A stretch of DNA of 64,000 nucleotides. It comes from Edolisoma coerulescens (lineage: Eukaryota > Chordata > Aves > Passeriformes > Campephagidae). The stretch spans positions 129,663 to 193,662 of the forward strand of contig VWZW01004614.1 of assembly GCA_013397115.1 (NCBI GenBank), written 5' to 3'. Shown here in pieces: positions 1 to 13,060 of the stretch. Under the pieces are notes generated by a model that saw only the letters and a list, made by a program, of their open reading frames with translations, ran no database searches and was not told the origin of the DNA. The translations under genes and the position numbers were made by a program. The number at the start of each line of letters is the position of its first letter. Positions within the stretch are counted from its first letter, which is position 1.

Positions 1-3000
1 ATGCTTCCTTATTTGCTTTTTGCATTAGCCACTGGAAGTGTCTATGGGTTGGAGTCATCTCCTCTAACTGCGTGTGTCTGTGTCTGAGCAGAGCAGAGGT
101 GGATATAGATATTGCCTGACACTGTGATGAGATTTGCCAGATGCGTTGGGTGACATGCACCATTATGCCCATACACAGATCAGAGCAAGTGAGTAGAAAC
201 AGGCCTTCTCTGTATTTCTGTTCTCTGCTCATTACTGGATAATTGCCAGGTATGTTCACACAATTAATTCCGAGTTGATGCAGGAGGGAAGCCTTCTTCA
301 GACTACCAATCACCTCACCCCTCAGTTAAAAAAGGAAAACCAGAAAACTTACTGCCATCTTGTGTCCCATTGGTGTTTACCAGTAGGAAGGGAAAGACAA
401 AGAGAGATAAAGTATTCAGTATTTAGTATTTGATATTTAGATACACAAAATTATGATATTTCACCAAAACCTGTAACTTCAATAAACAGGCTCATCAGAG
501 GAATTGGCGACCCTAAGGATAATCCTCATGGAAACAGACAGCAGTAGGGAGCCAGCTCTGACCTTCGTCTCTTGGAAAACACTTGTGCACCCATTGGTTG
601 TGTGGAAAACCATGACCACGTTGCTTTGCAAGCACACTCTTTCACAAGGATCTTGCAGACTACTCCCAACTGTGGTGCTGATCCCAGTCATCTATGGGCT
701 GCAGATTGAGTGACATCAGAGCAAAGGGCTCTCTTTTTCTTTTCCTGAAAGCAACAGTTCAAAAGTTGATCTGGATGAAATTTTGTTGTTTTTTTTTTTT
801 TCTTCCTGAAAATGTACTTTTAAGTCATTAACATTTTCTGAGAGGGAAAGGAGAAAAACAATCAAAACTTTTTGCCTCAATATTTGAAAAAGAATAATTC
901 TTGCATTTGTTTTGAGATTTCTATTTTTAGAGGCTGATCTAGCCGTAATTGAAAAATAATAAAGTACTTCCCCTTCCCCTCTCCACTCCCTAGGAAAACA
1001 AAAGGCTTTGAATTTACTTTTGTTTGAAATAAACCTTTTGTTAGATTGAAAGTTTTAAGTGCTTTGCTTTGGATGGGGGCACTGAAAATTATTCGGTTTT
1101 GGTCAACCCCAAACAAGTTTTGGCTAGTGAGATAAAAAAATCTAATTATTTGCTTAGTTCTTGTCATGAGTTTGAGTCCTGATGCTGCAAGCATGCAAAA
1201 AAAAGTGTTCTGTGTTGTGTTTCAGCCGGACATGAATGTCTTCAGTGGTGACTTAGCCAAACCTCTCTCTCCTATGAAGGAGCAACATTTGTTGAACAGT
1301 TGTGGTAAATCAGACAGAGCTGTAGGCAGTAATACAAAGTCCATCCTCCCCTTTGAGCCTTTTGAGGTTTGCAGCCTGAGGCAGCTTCAAGAGATCCTCT
1401 GTTGGGAGTTAGAGGGATAGGCAATACTCACTGAGACCAGACCCAGCCTGACAAGAAGCCAAACCCTGGGTGGTGGTAGAGAAAGTGAGCTGGCCTACTC
1501 TGGCTTATGAGGGGGGATTTGGATGCAGTGGTTAATTTGTCTTTTGGTTAGAAGCTGCAATAGAAGCAATTTTCTGGAGCTTTCTGGCAAAAGCCATACT
1601 ATGAGTTTTTGCCTCTTGTGCTCCTATTCATTCATTATTCTGGCTATGGTAGATGATGCCACATTTTGAGATTGGGGATGTATGGACCATATTAGTTTTT
1701 GGAAAGATGTCTAAGTAGTCTTGCTTTAACTCACAAACTTGGCTCATCAAAGACAAATTGGGTACTCACATTTCCTATGACTTCAAGATGTGCAGTGACA
1801 GGAAACAAGCGTAATGTGTATGAACAGCGACGAATAAAAGCTGAAGAAATAGAGGGTACCAGGTTTCCTAACACTAAGCTACAACTATTGTGTGGTATTT
1901 GAGACAGCTGAGTTATCACTGCAGAATTAAAGCACAAAATGCCTGCGGATTGTCATACTATACATATGTTCAGCATCAATATTTAAGGCTGAGACAGTAA
2001 AAACATGTTGCAGAACTGCACAGTTGGAGAGACAGGAAAACTGATTGTTGCATTTTGATTTGAAATACTTGCAACCCTAAACATGACTGTGCAGCTTCTA
2101 ATCTGATACAGCCTGGCACTGCTCATCTGCTTTACGATGCAGGCTCAGACTCGTCTGTCAAATCCCAGCCTGGCCATTAGGAATAGTTGCCGCTGTAGTG
2201 CCAGGATTTCATGCTCGGTGCCCTGCTCACCTGACGCCTGCCCATGGGACATGCCGGGTGATGTGCTAGCCCCCTCAGCTGCCTCCTGCCACTCCGTACC
2301 ATCCATCTGCAGCCCCTGTCTCCATCTGCTTCTCAAGTCAGTCCCTGCCTGCCTGTGACCTCTTTATAGCACACTAGCAAAATTTAAGTCAGGTGAGGAC
2401 CTTGTCTTAACTATTTATGACTTAAGTGGGAGAAAGATGTGAGAATTTTCTTTTTTGAACGTCAGTTGTCCCAAATGACTGCAGATGTGTAAATAGATGT
2501 GTTCCACTTCCTCAAGAGTCTGTTTTCTTCCATAGATTTGGCTTTCTTGTTGCAGAGCAGTCATTGACTTCTCTGTGCATTTGGAGAAAGTTGGATTTCC
2601 AGCTTCTAGGGAAATTATAAATCTTGGCAACACATATCGCAGTGTTTTGAAAAAGATAAAAATCTGCTCTTTCCACAGGTGATTTTCTGTAATGCATCAG
2701 TTCTGCACTTTATTGAGTAACTTGGTACTTAAAGCCAATGTGCAGTTATTTTAAAACACTGCAATTAAATGGGGACTTTAGAGTTCTTCAGGGTCACAGG
2801 GGAAGTACTGTGTCCTCTTTTCAGGCTAAAATAATTAGAAATAAATATTGAAAGAGCTCTCTTCTAAGTAAACACTAGATATCACCTAATTTCCCCCATG
2901 AAGAAATTTCATTTCTCTCTTTATTAATTCAGGGCATGCCACAGTATGAGGTATAATTCTTTAACCCCTTTCTGGCTTGTGCCATTGTAACTTCTATGGG

Positions 3001-6000
3001 CTTCTTTGAAGAACTGTGTCTCACTAAGGTACCAGCACTTTAATTTGAAACATACCTTTATTAGACATACCTGAGACACGGAGTTTCTCAGCACCATATA
3101 CCTGCTATGCCATTTAGTAGTCAAATGGTTAAACTTACTCAAAGGAGCTGGCAAGTTTCATGTGGTATATTCAGTGGACATACATTTTTATTTATGGTGG
3201 AACCAAGCCCACATGAAATATCTTGAGACAATCTGCTTGTGAAAACCTGGATTCATAGAGAAAAATAAAAAAGAGTGATAGTGTGAATCAGGCTCCTAAG
3301 TTTTGTTTAGAGCACAAGGTCTTTAAATTGTATAAATACCTCAACTTCATAAAAACAAACTTTCAAACTGTCACAGGCTTATCAAGAAAGTCAATAAAAC
3401 ATTTATTACAAATTAAAATGCAATAAAAATCAAATTGACATTTTTTCAAGCTCCATGTTGACTCAAGCCTTATCTAGAGCTCCTGGGGGAGAAACTCAGA
3501 GGTGACAATCAGCCTGAGAGAACCACAGCCCAGCAAAAAGGTACCCACCTTGTCCTGCCATGGCCTCTGCTGCACTGTCACTTCCCACACAGATTTGGGT
3601 ATGAGAAAACAAGCCGCTGAGCATCCCTGAGGTAGAGGACTCATGGGGGTGCAGGGGAGGGTGCTGCTTTCTACTCCTATCCTCACAAGATTTTCCTCTT
3701 TGTCCAGTGAAGACCTCTGCAAAGCTAAGAAAATAAGCAAACCCTGGTATGGCATCACCAAAACCTATGTCTGTCCCTCAGCTGTGACCCTCCAGCCCAT
3801 GGTGTCCTGTTGCACAGTGCCGCCAAGCCCTGTGGCACCGTGGTCTCCATTCACATTCCCTCTGTGGCTTGAACAGCCTTGGATAGTCACTGCTTACAAA
3901 ACTCCCCCTCCTCCATCAATTTTGCCTGAGTGTTTTCTGCAGCCACAGGTTATTTTGCTCAGTTTTATAGGCAATGCCTAAGCTAATTTCAAAAGACCAA
4001 AACCCCTCTGCCTGGAAGGGACCATGTTGTTTTACCTGGTCCTGATAGTCAAGTATGGTCCTCCTTCTTGGTTCAAGGAGCTAAATGTCACCCTTAATTA
4101 CGGCAGACATTAATTTAATAGGAACAGATGTTTAATCATCTCAGGGTCTTCCTCCCACGGTGGGGGACTGTTATGCAGCAGGCCCATATGATTCCCCACT
4201 TCTCAAGTGTGCTTACAGCAAAAGCACAGGCTTGCTCACTTGTGCGTGCACCCCAGTGTGCCCTGACAAACTTCATCTTCTCTCAGCTTAATTGAGATAA
4301 TAAAGGGCAAACAAACCAAGTAAACTATCCCTAGGACATGAGACCCCTGATTTCCTTCTATTTGTCTAATCAAAGAAGTAATGGCTGTGGACGATCTTAT
4401 GTGAGCACAGGGGAAAGGGTGAGGAGTGCAGGACTTTGTCTGCTGATGCAGTGCTCTTACAGGAACCCCAGGGTTTTCAAATGAGAAAGTGCTTACAGGC
4501 AGTTTATGTAGCCAAAAATGAGGTGGTAAATGGTTGTTCTGGGGCCAATATGGGGGCAAGTTGGCGTACCTATTTATAGGGCTGCAGTGCTGTCAGGCTA
4601 TTTGATACATCTGTGGTTCTGTGTGGGAAAGCCCATGACAGGTTTGGGTGAAAACGTGAAGCTCTTAAGAATTTTAATATGATTTGTATTAGCATTTAAT
4701 TTTTAATAAAACTTTGTATCAAGTTGTGATTAAATGGCCATCCTGAGTGGAAGATTTCACTTTAACATAAAACATGACAGTTCCCAGAATGGGCTAAGAT
4801 AGGTTTTATAATATTAGGTATGCACCTCTCTCTCAAATTCATTGGAGAATGGATTCTATCAAAATGGAAAAAATGAAGGCATAGATTTAAAAAAAAAAAA
4901 ATGCTGTGTAGTCAGTAGTTCCACATTTTGGAAGAAATCGCTGAGCTTCTGGCATCCTTAAATAATACCCTTTTCACATGATAGTTGCACTGCTCCAAAG
5001 ACAGTATAATAAACCATGCCAAAAATTCTTCTATTTCGTTTGCATGAAATTGAACTGACAGATTTACCTGTCTATGTTATGTCCAAGAAAATGTCTTGTT
5101 AGAAACGTGTGAAAATATATTATATGACAGATGCTGAAAATGTTTCAGATACAGCAATAAATTGATTGTGGTTTCTGGACCAGATGTGAACTCTGTTTAA
5201 AATTCATCATGCTGGTCTCTATTCTAGCTCTGCACTTAAATAAATGCAGAGAAGTGGCTTTGCTTTTCAATGAAACCCATTATAAGAATAGAAGAGCTTC
5301 TTTCCATCTCATAAAGAATAGACCTGACAGTAAGGCTTGCATCCACAGAACAAGTATTAAAAGCACAAACTGAACTAAGAGAAAGCTGTGCCAGTTCTCG
5401 GTTTTTGCTTTGTTAATGTGCATGAAAATACTTGGCAAGTCAAAGCCACTGCAACCAAGAAGACTGCGATGTGCATTATTTTCATTTTAGAGGGAGATTC
5501 ACAGCCGTAAAACAACCAAGGAGGGAAAAGAACAGGGATTTTTCAAAGAAATGGTGTTAAAGGGGAAGGAGTCAGTTGTAAAGGTGCTACAGATGTGACT
5601 GGGTGCTGAGAATAAGTCTGTGTTTCCCCAGCCCTTTATTTTGGAGCCAAGTGTTCCCTTTCCCTGCAAGGGAGCAGGACGAGAGCTAGACTTGTTTTTT
5701 TGACAGATAGCTCGGGAGCTGCACAAGCCCAGATGGGCAATCCAGACTGCTGAAGTCAGGTGCTTAGGCTGCCCCTTCAATCCACAGGCACCTCTGAAAA
5801 CCAGCCCGGAAAGACCAATGTACTGAGGCTGGAAAAAGGGAGGAGGAAACAGGGGGCAAATGGGTGTTTGTGAGGACTTCCAGCCACCTCCTGGATCTGG
5901 CACTTGGCTGTGAGCAGCGTGTTTGACACCTCGGGATCTAGCTCCACGCCTCAGAATTATTTTCTGTTATGGAGATAGCAAGTACCTTTTTCTCCATATC

Positions 6001-7200
6001 TGAGGGATTAGAATTAGCCCGTCCCTTTGTGTAAGTGCCCCAGCCTGAGAAAAAGAAAGGAGAGCCTGCTTGCTGCCCTCTTTGCATGTCCTTGATAGGG
6101 GACAGGTGCTTTTGCTCATGGCTGGTTGTGCCCATGTCCTCCTTGGTCTGTGATATTATTTTAATTTGCAGCACAACAAACCTCTTGCAGTCTATCAGGA
6201 GAGTTGTGTATCTTTGCAGTGACATGTGTTATGAGCATAATGTAGGTTTTATGACTACTGCTCTAGATCTGCTAATTGCACTCAATGTTGGGGTTTTGGT
6301 TTTTTTTTTATTCACTTAGAAATACTATCTCTCTCCCCACCTCTCTTTCTAAAGGAAAAACAATTCATTTATTCTCCTACCCCAAAAGAACATCCACAAG
6401 GAAAGAAGTAGTTACACCTGTCAGTACTTCCCAGTGTGTTTCTCCTATGTTTCAAAAAATATTGGAGGCAGTAATTTGAAATACTATTAAAGATGCATAA
6501 AGTCTTCTCTGATGTCAGATAAAGGCTTTCTCACAGTAAAGCAGCTTTTCATACATGCTACATCTACCACTCACTAGCACAATACAGAGTATTAGAGAAA
6601 TATTTAGGCTTGTCAGACACTATCAATAGTGACTATATATGATTTTTACTACTCTGTCCCTCCTTTTGCCTTCAGAGATTTACATGGAAAACTATTCCCC
6701 AAATTATGTAAAACCTCATATTCCAAAAGCTCTCTTGTTGTTATAGGCTGAGACAGAACTGTTTAATTTATGGGGAAATTTCTTTTCTGATACACATCAG
6801 AATAGATGCAAAGATACTCCTCTATATAACCATGGCCACCCCCTTATCCTCCAGTGACTTCTAGTTGTCTGGCCTGTCTGTCCACAAACACTCCTAATGC
6901 TGGACTGCCTCTTTGTTGAACATGTGCATTGTACTCAAACCCAGCAAAAACCGTACGCTGCCATGGATGTAAGTTCTGTTCTTCCTATAACTTGTAATCA
7001 TACTGCAAGCCAGAAACCCTGATTCAGTTACAGTGGTTATGTAGGTTGGACTGCAGGGTTTTCTGACTTTTCTGCTTAAGTACACTGTTAACACTCTCAG
7101 TTTAACTTTGTTGAATGTCACAAATCTTGTCACAGGCCTATAACCTTTGAAGGCTGAAAGTATTTGTTAAAAATATTTATTTATGTGTAAGCCTGAATAT
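1..7200. other. Non-coding AT-rich DNA, no gene seen
   Basis: I see no supportable gene here. Open frames are at most 134 codons, lie on both strands, and have no recognisable domain or consistent splice context. Short homopolymers occur, including a T-run near 786-801 and an A-run near 4889-4901. Nothing resembles a tRNA, rRNA or a recent transposon. The segment reads as intron or intergenic DNA. Confidence 0.6.
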
Positions 7201-7218
7201 ATATATAGAAATGATAGT

Positions 7219-7304
7219 TATATATGTATATCTTACATATAACATATATATGTATACCTTATATATAACATATAATATATGTAAGTTGAATATATATATT
7301 CAAC
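7219..7304. repeat. AT-rich 26-bp tandem repeat ending in a perfect palindrome
   Basis: Two adjacent 26-bp units (7219-7244 and 7245-7270) match at 24 of 26 positions, and a partial third unit follows to about 7284. The tract ends in a perfect 20-bp palindrome, gttgaatatatatattcaac, at 7285-7304. The whole stretch is almost pure A/T with TATA and TGTATA steps. It is a small satellite-like low-complexity tract able to form a cruciform. No function is implied. Confidence 0.85.
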
Positions 7305-9380
7305 CTATAATCATGAAAAGTCACGGGCTGAAAACATTAGTTAAAATGAATGCTTTTTCTGTTCATAAATTTGAGTTGGGGTATGGGAATCTTTAAATTT
7401 AATGTGCCCTGTCTTCTCTCAGAAATTGTTTTTTTTTAATGTTTTTTTTTAACACAGCAGCAAACAAATAAACAAAAGCTAACCAGGATTTTCTCAGAAG
7501 TTCACAAAAGCCAGAGAGTTGGGTCTTCAGGAGTAGCAGTACATACTGCAAAACTCATGTTACAATCATGTTATTTGGCAAGATTCCTTTCCTAGTAATG
7601 AAAAGATAGCCATAATCCCATCCACAAAAACCACCACTGCCCAGAATAGGATTTAAGTCATGACTGATCAAATGTGAGGCCAAGAAGCCTGTACATCTTC
7701 TGATTTAACAAAACAAATACTTCCAAAATTAAGACTAAAACTCTGCTCCCAAACAGTCCTCTAGACATCCTGCTTCATCCAAACAGTCCTGAAGAGGGTT
7801 AGTTGAAATGGAAGTCCTGATACAAGCTTACTGTAGTGATGCTGTAAGATACTGTTATGTTAATATAAGCATTACACTCTAAGAAAACATACTGAGTCAG
7901 TGATACATATTTTTCTTTTGAACAAAATCGCCATAGGAACAAAGGTCATATGTCACATGGATGCCAATATTTGTAAGTGTTTGTGTGGCTGTTCACAATG
8001 ACACACATTTTACCACATTTTAGTAAAAATAGGCCCTTATTGAAAAATAATCACCTTATTGGTGGGCCCTCTTTGGTTTGGCAAAGGCTGCTGTTCTTCT
8101 GCCTTTTCTTTGCAAACGCTGCTTATTTTCTCTTGGATGAGATAATGATTGCTATCTGCAACACAGATGGGCACAAAGTGCTCAGAGGGACAGGGAATCC
8201 CCTGGAGCCCAGGCTGTTTTTGTAGCTTAGGAAAGCAATTTCTGTGCCTTTACTGGCATTAATATTAAGGGTTTCTGGTTGCTGCCCAGGGCATGGGGAT
8301 GTTGAACACTGAACACAGCACCATGGCATCTTTTCTGAAGGGAAATCTGTCTGTTTCTTTGCATTCTCTTGATGCTGAACAATTCCCTCACAGCACATGT
8401 TGAAGTCTTCCTTTGCACTTTATGTTGCTCTTCCCTATACTGGTGCCTTCAGCAGGATGCCTTGCTCTTAGAAATGTATTTTTCCTCCGAGTCCATTTGT
8501 ATTTCTCCTTTGGAGACTAATGCAAGGGTTTGCACAATCCCAGCATCATACACAGCAACCCCAACAGGCTATTTCTGATTAGATGCTGCTGCTTAGTACC
8601 CTTTGGAACTGGACTACAGCAAGGCTTAAATTCTCACAGTCTTTGCAGGTTGCAGCAGCCTTCTACCAAACACAGTCATCAGATTTCAGACGTGGGGAGT
8701 AGTGGGCCAAAGCCTGGGGCTTTGGGATGGACTGTCTCCCTCCAGTTGAAGTTTTAAAAAAAGCAAGATGAAACAAGACACTCCATTCATGTGATTGCAG
8801 TCATCTTGAGTGAATCATGAATCCATGTGCTTGAAGCTGTTTGTGCAAGGGGGCACTCCTGAAATTCATCGTGATGTCTTAACACCCTCATGCAATCACA
8901 AGGTAAATAGAGCATGCATGGAATGTATGAGGCAGCCAAGTATCACTTGCAGTAGTGTCTGAGTGGCTCCGAACCCACATTGCCAGCCCCAATGAGTATA
9001 TTCCCTACGGAATACCCTGGAAAGAGAATCTTTGGTCTATCGTGGGGACCAGCTGGCTTTGACTGGTGGATCATGGCCAGAAAGCCATGAGGAAGGTTTC
9101 TGAGACACTCTTGTGAAGTGAATGGGGGACGTGCAAATGAGGAAAAATTAGTGAATTTGGATTACTCATATCCTGGACTCCTCAAAAGCTGGGCTATGGG
9201 ATAGGGAAGGTATAGGACCTGCCTGGCCTTTTGTTCCCTCTATATTTCATTCCAGTAACTGAAAATGAAACTATGAGATGAGAAACAGAAGTAAAGGACC
9301 CTTTTCAGTTCCCCTCCATCCCTTTGTGCCTCGGAAAAATGATTTAGGTTGATCCAAGCTGACATTTTGAAAACCTTCCT
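7305..9380. other. Non-coding DNA, no gene seen
   Basis: Nothing supportable was found. A 12-bp direct repeat, ccaaacagtcct, occurs twice between 7749 and 7792. Open frames are under 95 codons and look random. Confidence 0.55.
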
Positions 9381-9382
9381 CT

Positions 9383-9500
9383 GGTTCGGCAGCCAAGCCT
9401 GAATGTTGGCCACTCGCACCACCCTAGCTCCGCGAGCGAGAATGCTTCCTGGGGACTGGCTGACGGCAGCCCCTGCGAGCCCTGCCAAGAAAACCAGCGG
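9383..9500. other. Small CpG-dense patch
   Basis: About eight CpG dinucleotides fall within roughly 115 bp, including the run ctccgcgagcgag, in surroundings that are otherwise CpG-poor. Clusters of this kind can mark a conserved regulatory element or a small CpG island, but the patch is too short to call a promoter. No TATA element or initiator could be tied to it. Regulatory function is inference only. Confidence 0.3.
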
Positions 9501-11265
9501 TAGGCCTCTCTAGAACAGATTGAATTCTTGACCTCTCAATATGCTGTTTCTAACCACATTGGTGTCCTCTCTTCAGCAGCTCAATTAAAACAAAGGCACA
9601 CACGGGTTTCGATGGAAAGGGCAAGTTGCCGATATTTGCTTATGTGCAGGTAATGGAACACAAGGTCCCAGTTTGTGGCTGTTTTTATAGTTTTAGAAGT
9701 ATGCCTGAAGCATTGCAGGAGGAGTTTCTTCCAGCTCATCCCATGGCCTGAGATGTACCAGCATACAGTGGTGTGAAACCTGCCTGGGGCAAGCCTGGTC
9801 TCGTCACCACGACTTCCCAGCCCCATCCAGCTGGCGTTGGGCAAGGTGACTAACTCTGATCCTTGCAGCTCCCTCCTCCTCTCCTTAGGGACATGGAGAA
9901 TAAGACAGTCTGTCAGATGGCACCACAGTCTTTCCAGTTTCTGTTTTCTTTCATCAATATTTCTTTGGGTTTTTAGTAAGAAAAATAAGCTAAATGAGTG
10001 TGTACTGTCTTATAGAGTATTTGCTGATAATGAAATTTATCCAGCCCCTTAGTTTTTTGGTGAGTCTGTTGCACATTTTAGGGTCTGCCTATAGGAAACC
10101 TCTGTGCCCAGGCAGGCTTTTGCCCTGTTGTGGGTAGTTTTAATATGCCAAGAGTGCACATGTTAACCACCCTTCTTCCTACAGCTTAACATGAACTTTA
10201 GATGACACCTTAGTCTGTGACCACTGGGTGCCTTGAAGAGAAAACCTGAGACTGTTAATTTGAACCTTTTGGGAGGGTAAGGCTGAAGTTGAAGAATGGG
10301 TTTAGTATGGTTTGATAACAAGTGCTATTGAGGAAGATTTTACTCTGTGTTCTGAACTGGAGTTTTGTAGGGGCTGACAGCTTCATGCCTGCGTGTGTTG
10401 CTTTGCTGAGGTCTTGCTACAAAATGAGGAAGGAACGAGTGCCCTGTGCCAAAACACTGTTAGCCAGGATGTCCTGGGTAAACAGAGATTTTTAGAAAGT
10501 GTTATTTATAAAAGCTGGCAAATGAAACCATTGCATCAGTGAAGAATTCAACAACGCTGTTAAATTACCAGAGTGAATTGACTAGTTGTGCATGGGGGCA
10601 TATCTTCAACTAAATGATACTAGGCGGGGCTGCAAACTCTCCAAAGTACTGCTATTTTCAAGCTAAATCTCAGGTAATCTCCAGCCCTTTAAAAATAACT
10701 GTTGCTGAAAATAAGTCCTCAGATAACCTTCATCCTTGGATAACCCACATAAAATCAAAGATGAGGAACTAATAGGAGAAAGGGGGCTTGGAAGTAAACT
10801 TGTTCTCATGTTGCCCACACATGTGAGCAACACGCTGCTGCTGACTAGCGGCTATTTTTACATATAGCCCATGTGTTATGAGCAAGAAAAGGGGTGCTTT
10901 TCTTCACTCAGCAGCAAGGTCACTGTCTGCTTGTTTCGCCAGGGGTGGCCCTGGTTGTCTATCAGGAGCTGTGGATACTGCTGGCCCTCACATTCTTACT
11001 GTTGGTTTCATTATCTAGGGCTACACATACTCGCCTGGGTAGGACACAAACAATCCTTGAGCAGACCTAGGGAAGATGCAAATAAGGGCAGAATGGGTCT
11101 CAGAAAATTGCCCTCAAATAGTCTGAGTCCTTCTGAGAGGATGTCTGTGAGAACTACAGGGAGCAGTGGCTTCTTCTAGATGACAATGGAGTTGTAGAAG
11201 TTAGAAGGCTTTAAAAGGTTTAGAGTACTTCTGCTATCTCAGGAGACGTGAAAAAGACACACCCC
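9501..11265. other. Non-coding DNA, no gene seen
   Basis: No supportable gene, RNA gene or recent repeat was seen. The longest open frame is about 102 codons (10871-11179), rich in Ser, Cys and Trp and without a recognisable motif. Confidence 0.55.
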
Positions 11266-11306
11266 AAAAGAAAAAAAAAAAGAAAAAAAAGAAAGAAAAA
11301 AAGAGA
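11266..11306 (+). repeat. A-rich tract (A with scattered G)
   Basis: A purine tract of about 40 bp, A-runs interrupted by single G residues and degrading into gaaagaaaaaaagaga. It could be a simple repeat or the decayed tail of an old retroposed sequence. No target-site duplication or upstream element was identified. Confidence 0.7.
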
Positions 11307-11820
11307 CAATTTTCTTTGCTACCCACCTGAGCACTGAGTCTTCATCTGTGGCAAGACTTCAGAGCAAGGTAAGGAAGAAACTGACCAGTCAGAAACACAC
11401 AGCCAGACGCACACTGGGCAAAAAAAATACAACGCTTCCAGGTTCCTGCAGGTGAGCTGCTGAAGCCCCAACCCATGCACTTTGATTACAGTCACGGGAG
11501 TGTTTGATAGCCCTTGATGAGTGAATATAGTGTCCCCCAGGGTGGGAAGTCTCCTGTCACTCGATGAACAGGATTAGAAAGGATCTGTGCTGTTTGTGAA
11601 CCTTCCTGGATGCGCATGATTTTTTCTGCAAAGCAAGGAGATCATGCACAGCACTTGGCAAACAGTTCAGCTAAGTGCAGGGGCACAGAGGTTTGATAAA
11701 GCAGTTTGCTGCCCCAGATAGTTCCTCTGGGTGGGATTTGGCAGCTCTAATGGAGGCTGAGAGTAACGTTTGAATTCATTCATCTGACAATAGAAACCCG
11801 AGCCAAAGCTAACATAGAGT

Positions 11821-12060
11821 TTTATGCTCATTTACAGACCTCTACAGACTAAAGGGTTCATAAAGGAGTTCACTGATACCTTGTTGACAATGGTGATGAA
11901 ATACCCTGACTTTTCATCCTGGGAGATTTCAACACACACATCGACAAGACTGCAGATATGAAGTCCCACAAACTCACCTCCTGGCTTTCCTCCCAAACAC
12001 TCTCTGGGTATTTCTACATTGACATTTACAGTCAGCCTCAAGGGGTCCCTGTTACTGGCT
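11821..12060 (+). mobile_element. L2/CR1-clade LINE endonuclease-domain fossil (frameshifted)
   Basis: One plus-strand frame (from about 11821) reads a segment containing YRP, then an FIKEF-type stretch ending in KYPD near 11910. The adjacent frame (from 11910) then reads FILGDFNTHID. A YRP segment followed about 30 residues later by (I/L)LGDFN-x-H-(I/V)D is the signature of the apurinic-like endonuclease of non-LTR retrotransposons of the L2 and CR1 clades; the Asp and Asn belong to the metal-binding catalytic core. A single-base indel at about 11908-11912 separates the two halves. Downstream similarity (SWLSSQ then a His-poor tail) fades by about 12060, and an in-frame stop lies just upstream at 11815-11817. 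It is therefore an old, dead and truncated copy. No reverse-transcriptase segment was found nearby. The family name within the clade is uncertain. Confidence 0.75.
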
Positions 12061-12189
12061 CTGAGTGGCATGTGTCACCCCGACAGGAAATTTCAGTGAA
12101 TTGTATGCAGGGTTTGCTGAAGTTCCCTACTCGTGGGCAGTACCAGGAAGAGGTCAGAAGCCAGGATCACAGGGTGTGGTTGTGCTGAA

Positions 12190-12385
12190 TTCCTCTGCCC
12201 AGTGCTCAGGAGAGGGTGATAGGATGAGGGAGAGGATGAAAGACAGAGCTGAGCTCCAGCAGATTTCCTGGCTTTTGTTATATTTGGGGGGTCTTTACTT
12301 GGTGTAAGCATAATGATGACCTTAAGGTCACTTCTTGTTATCAGTGTTGATCATCTCTTGTTTAATCCATGTGCTCTTTGATTTG
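12190..12385. other. Non-coding spacer
   Basis: Nothing recognisable. It separates the LINE fossil from the GC-richer block that begins near 12390. Confidence 0.5.
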
Positions 12386-12387
12386 CT

Positions 12388-13060
12388 CTATACTGAACAT
12401 GAACAGTGTGGACCAACTGCAAGAGCTGTCTTGAACCCGGGGTAAGCAAGAATTTTGGTGCCCACAAGTGGGCCAGAGCAGACTAGATCAGGCAGTATTA
12501 GCAGAGGGGTTACCAAGCTGGGTGCAGGGGGTGGTAGGATGAAGGGATCTGAGAGCATGTGAATACTGGTGGGACTCGGGACTTCTAGCTCTGATTTAGC
12601 TTTTATCAGATTTGCTCCTAGCATCCTCCTGGAAGAGCAGCACTGCACAGGTGGGCCAAGGTGCTTAGGATTAGGGAAGTTCCTCCTGCCCTGCATGAGT
12701 CCCCTAAGATCCTTATCCAGTCCCCAAAAGCATTTCATTCCCTCCACCCTCACAGAGTGCCTCAGAGCTGCTGCCCTGTTGGGTTGGAGAGGAAAGAGTA
12801 GGAAGCCGGGGCAGGAACCAGGATGGCAACACTGGAAAAACATCTTGTCTTCATGTATCTGGTTCTGTCCTTGGCATGAGAGGCCAAGGAGACTTCCTAA
12901 GCTGCAACAGCAAAGTGGCAAACAGCTCTGTATCCTCTGGCAGGGATACCTCCAGCCAAAGTGGCCACAGGGAGCAGCCACCAATCATGCTGCTGAGAAC
13001 CATGGATGATGACTCAAGGGATTCACTAAAACCCAAACTGGGTGTCAAACCAAGAGTGGG
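12388..13060. other. GC-richer block with open frames on both strands, no confirmed gene
   Basis: A 198-codon frame on the minus strand (12388-12984) overlaps a 146-codon frame on the plus strand (12569-13009). Neither translation shows a known domain. Both are rich in Cys, Pro, Ser and Leu, as expected from GC-skewed DNA with few stop codons. I saw no convincing splice-site pair or polyadenylation context. I read this as non-coding with low stop density, although a lncRNA or unknown exon cannot be excluded. Confidence 0.35.

Noticed and set aside
12388..13009. 198-codon minus-strand and 146-codon plus-strand open frames as genes
   Set aside because: Both strands are open together, composition follows local GC content, and neither translation shows a domain, splice context or polyadenylation signal.
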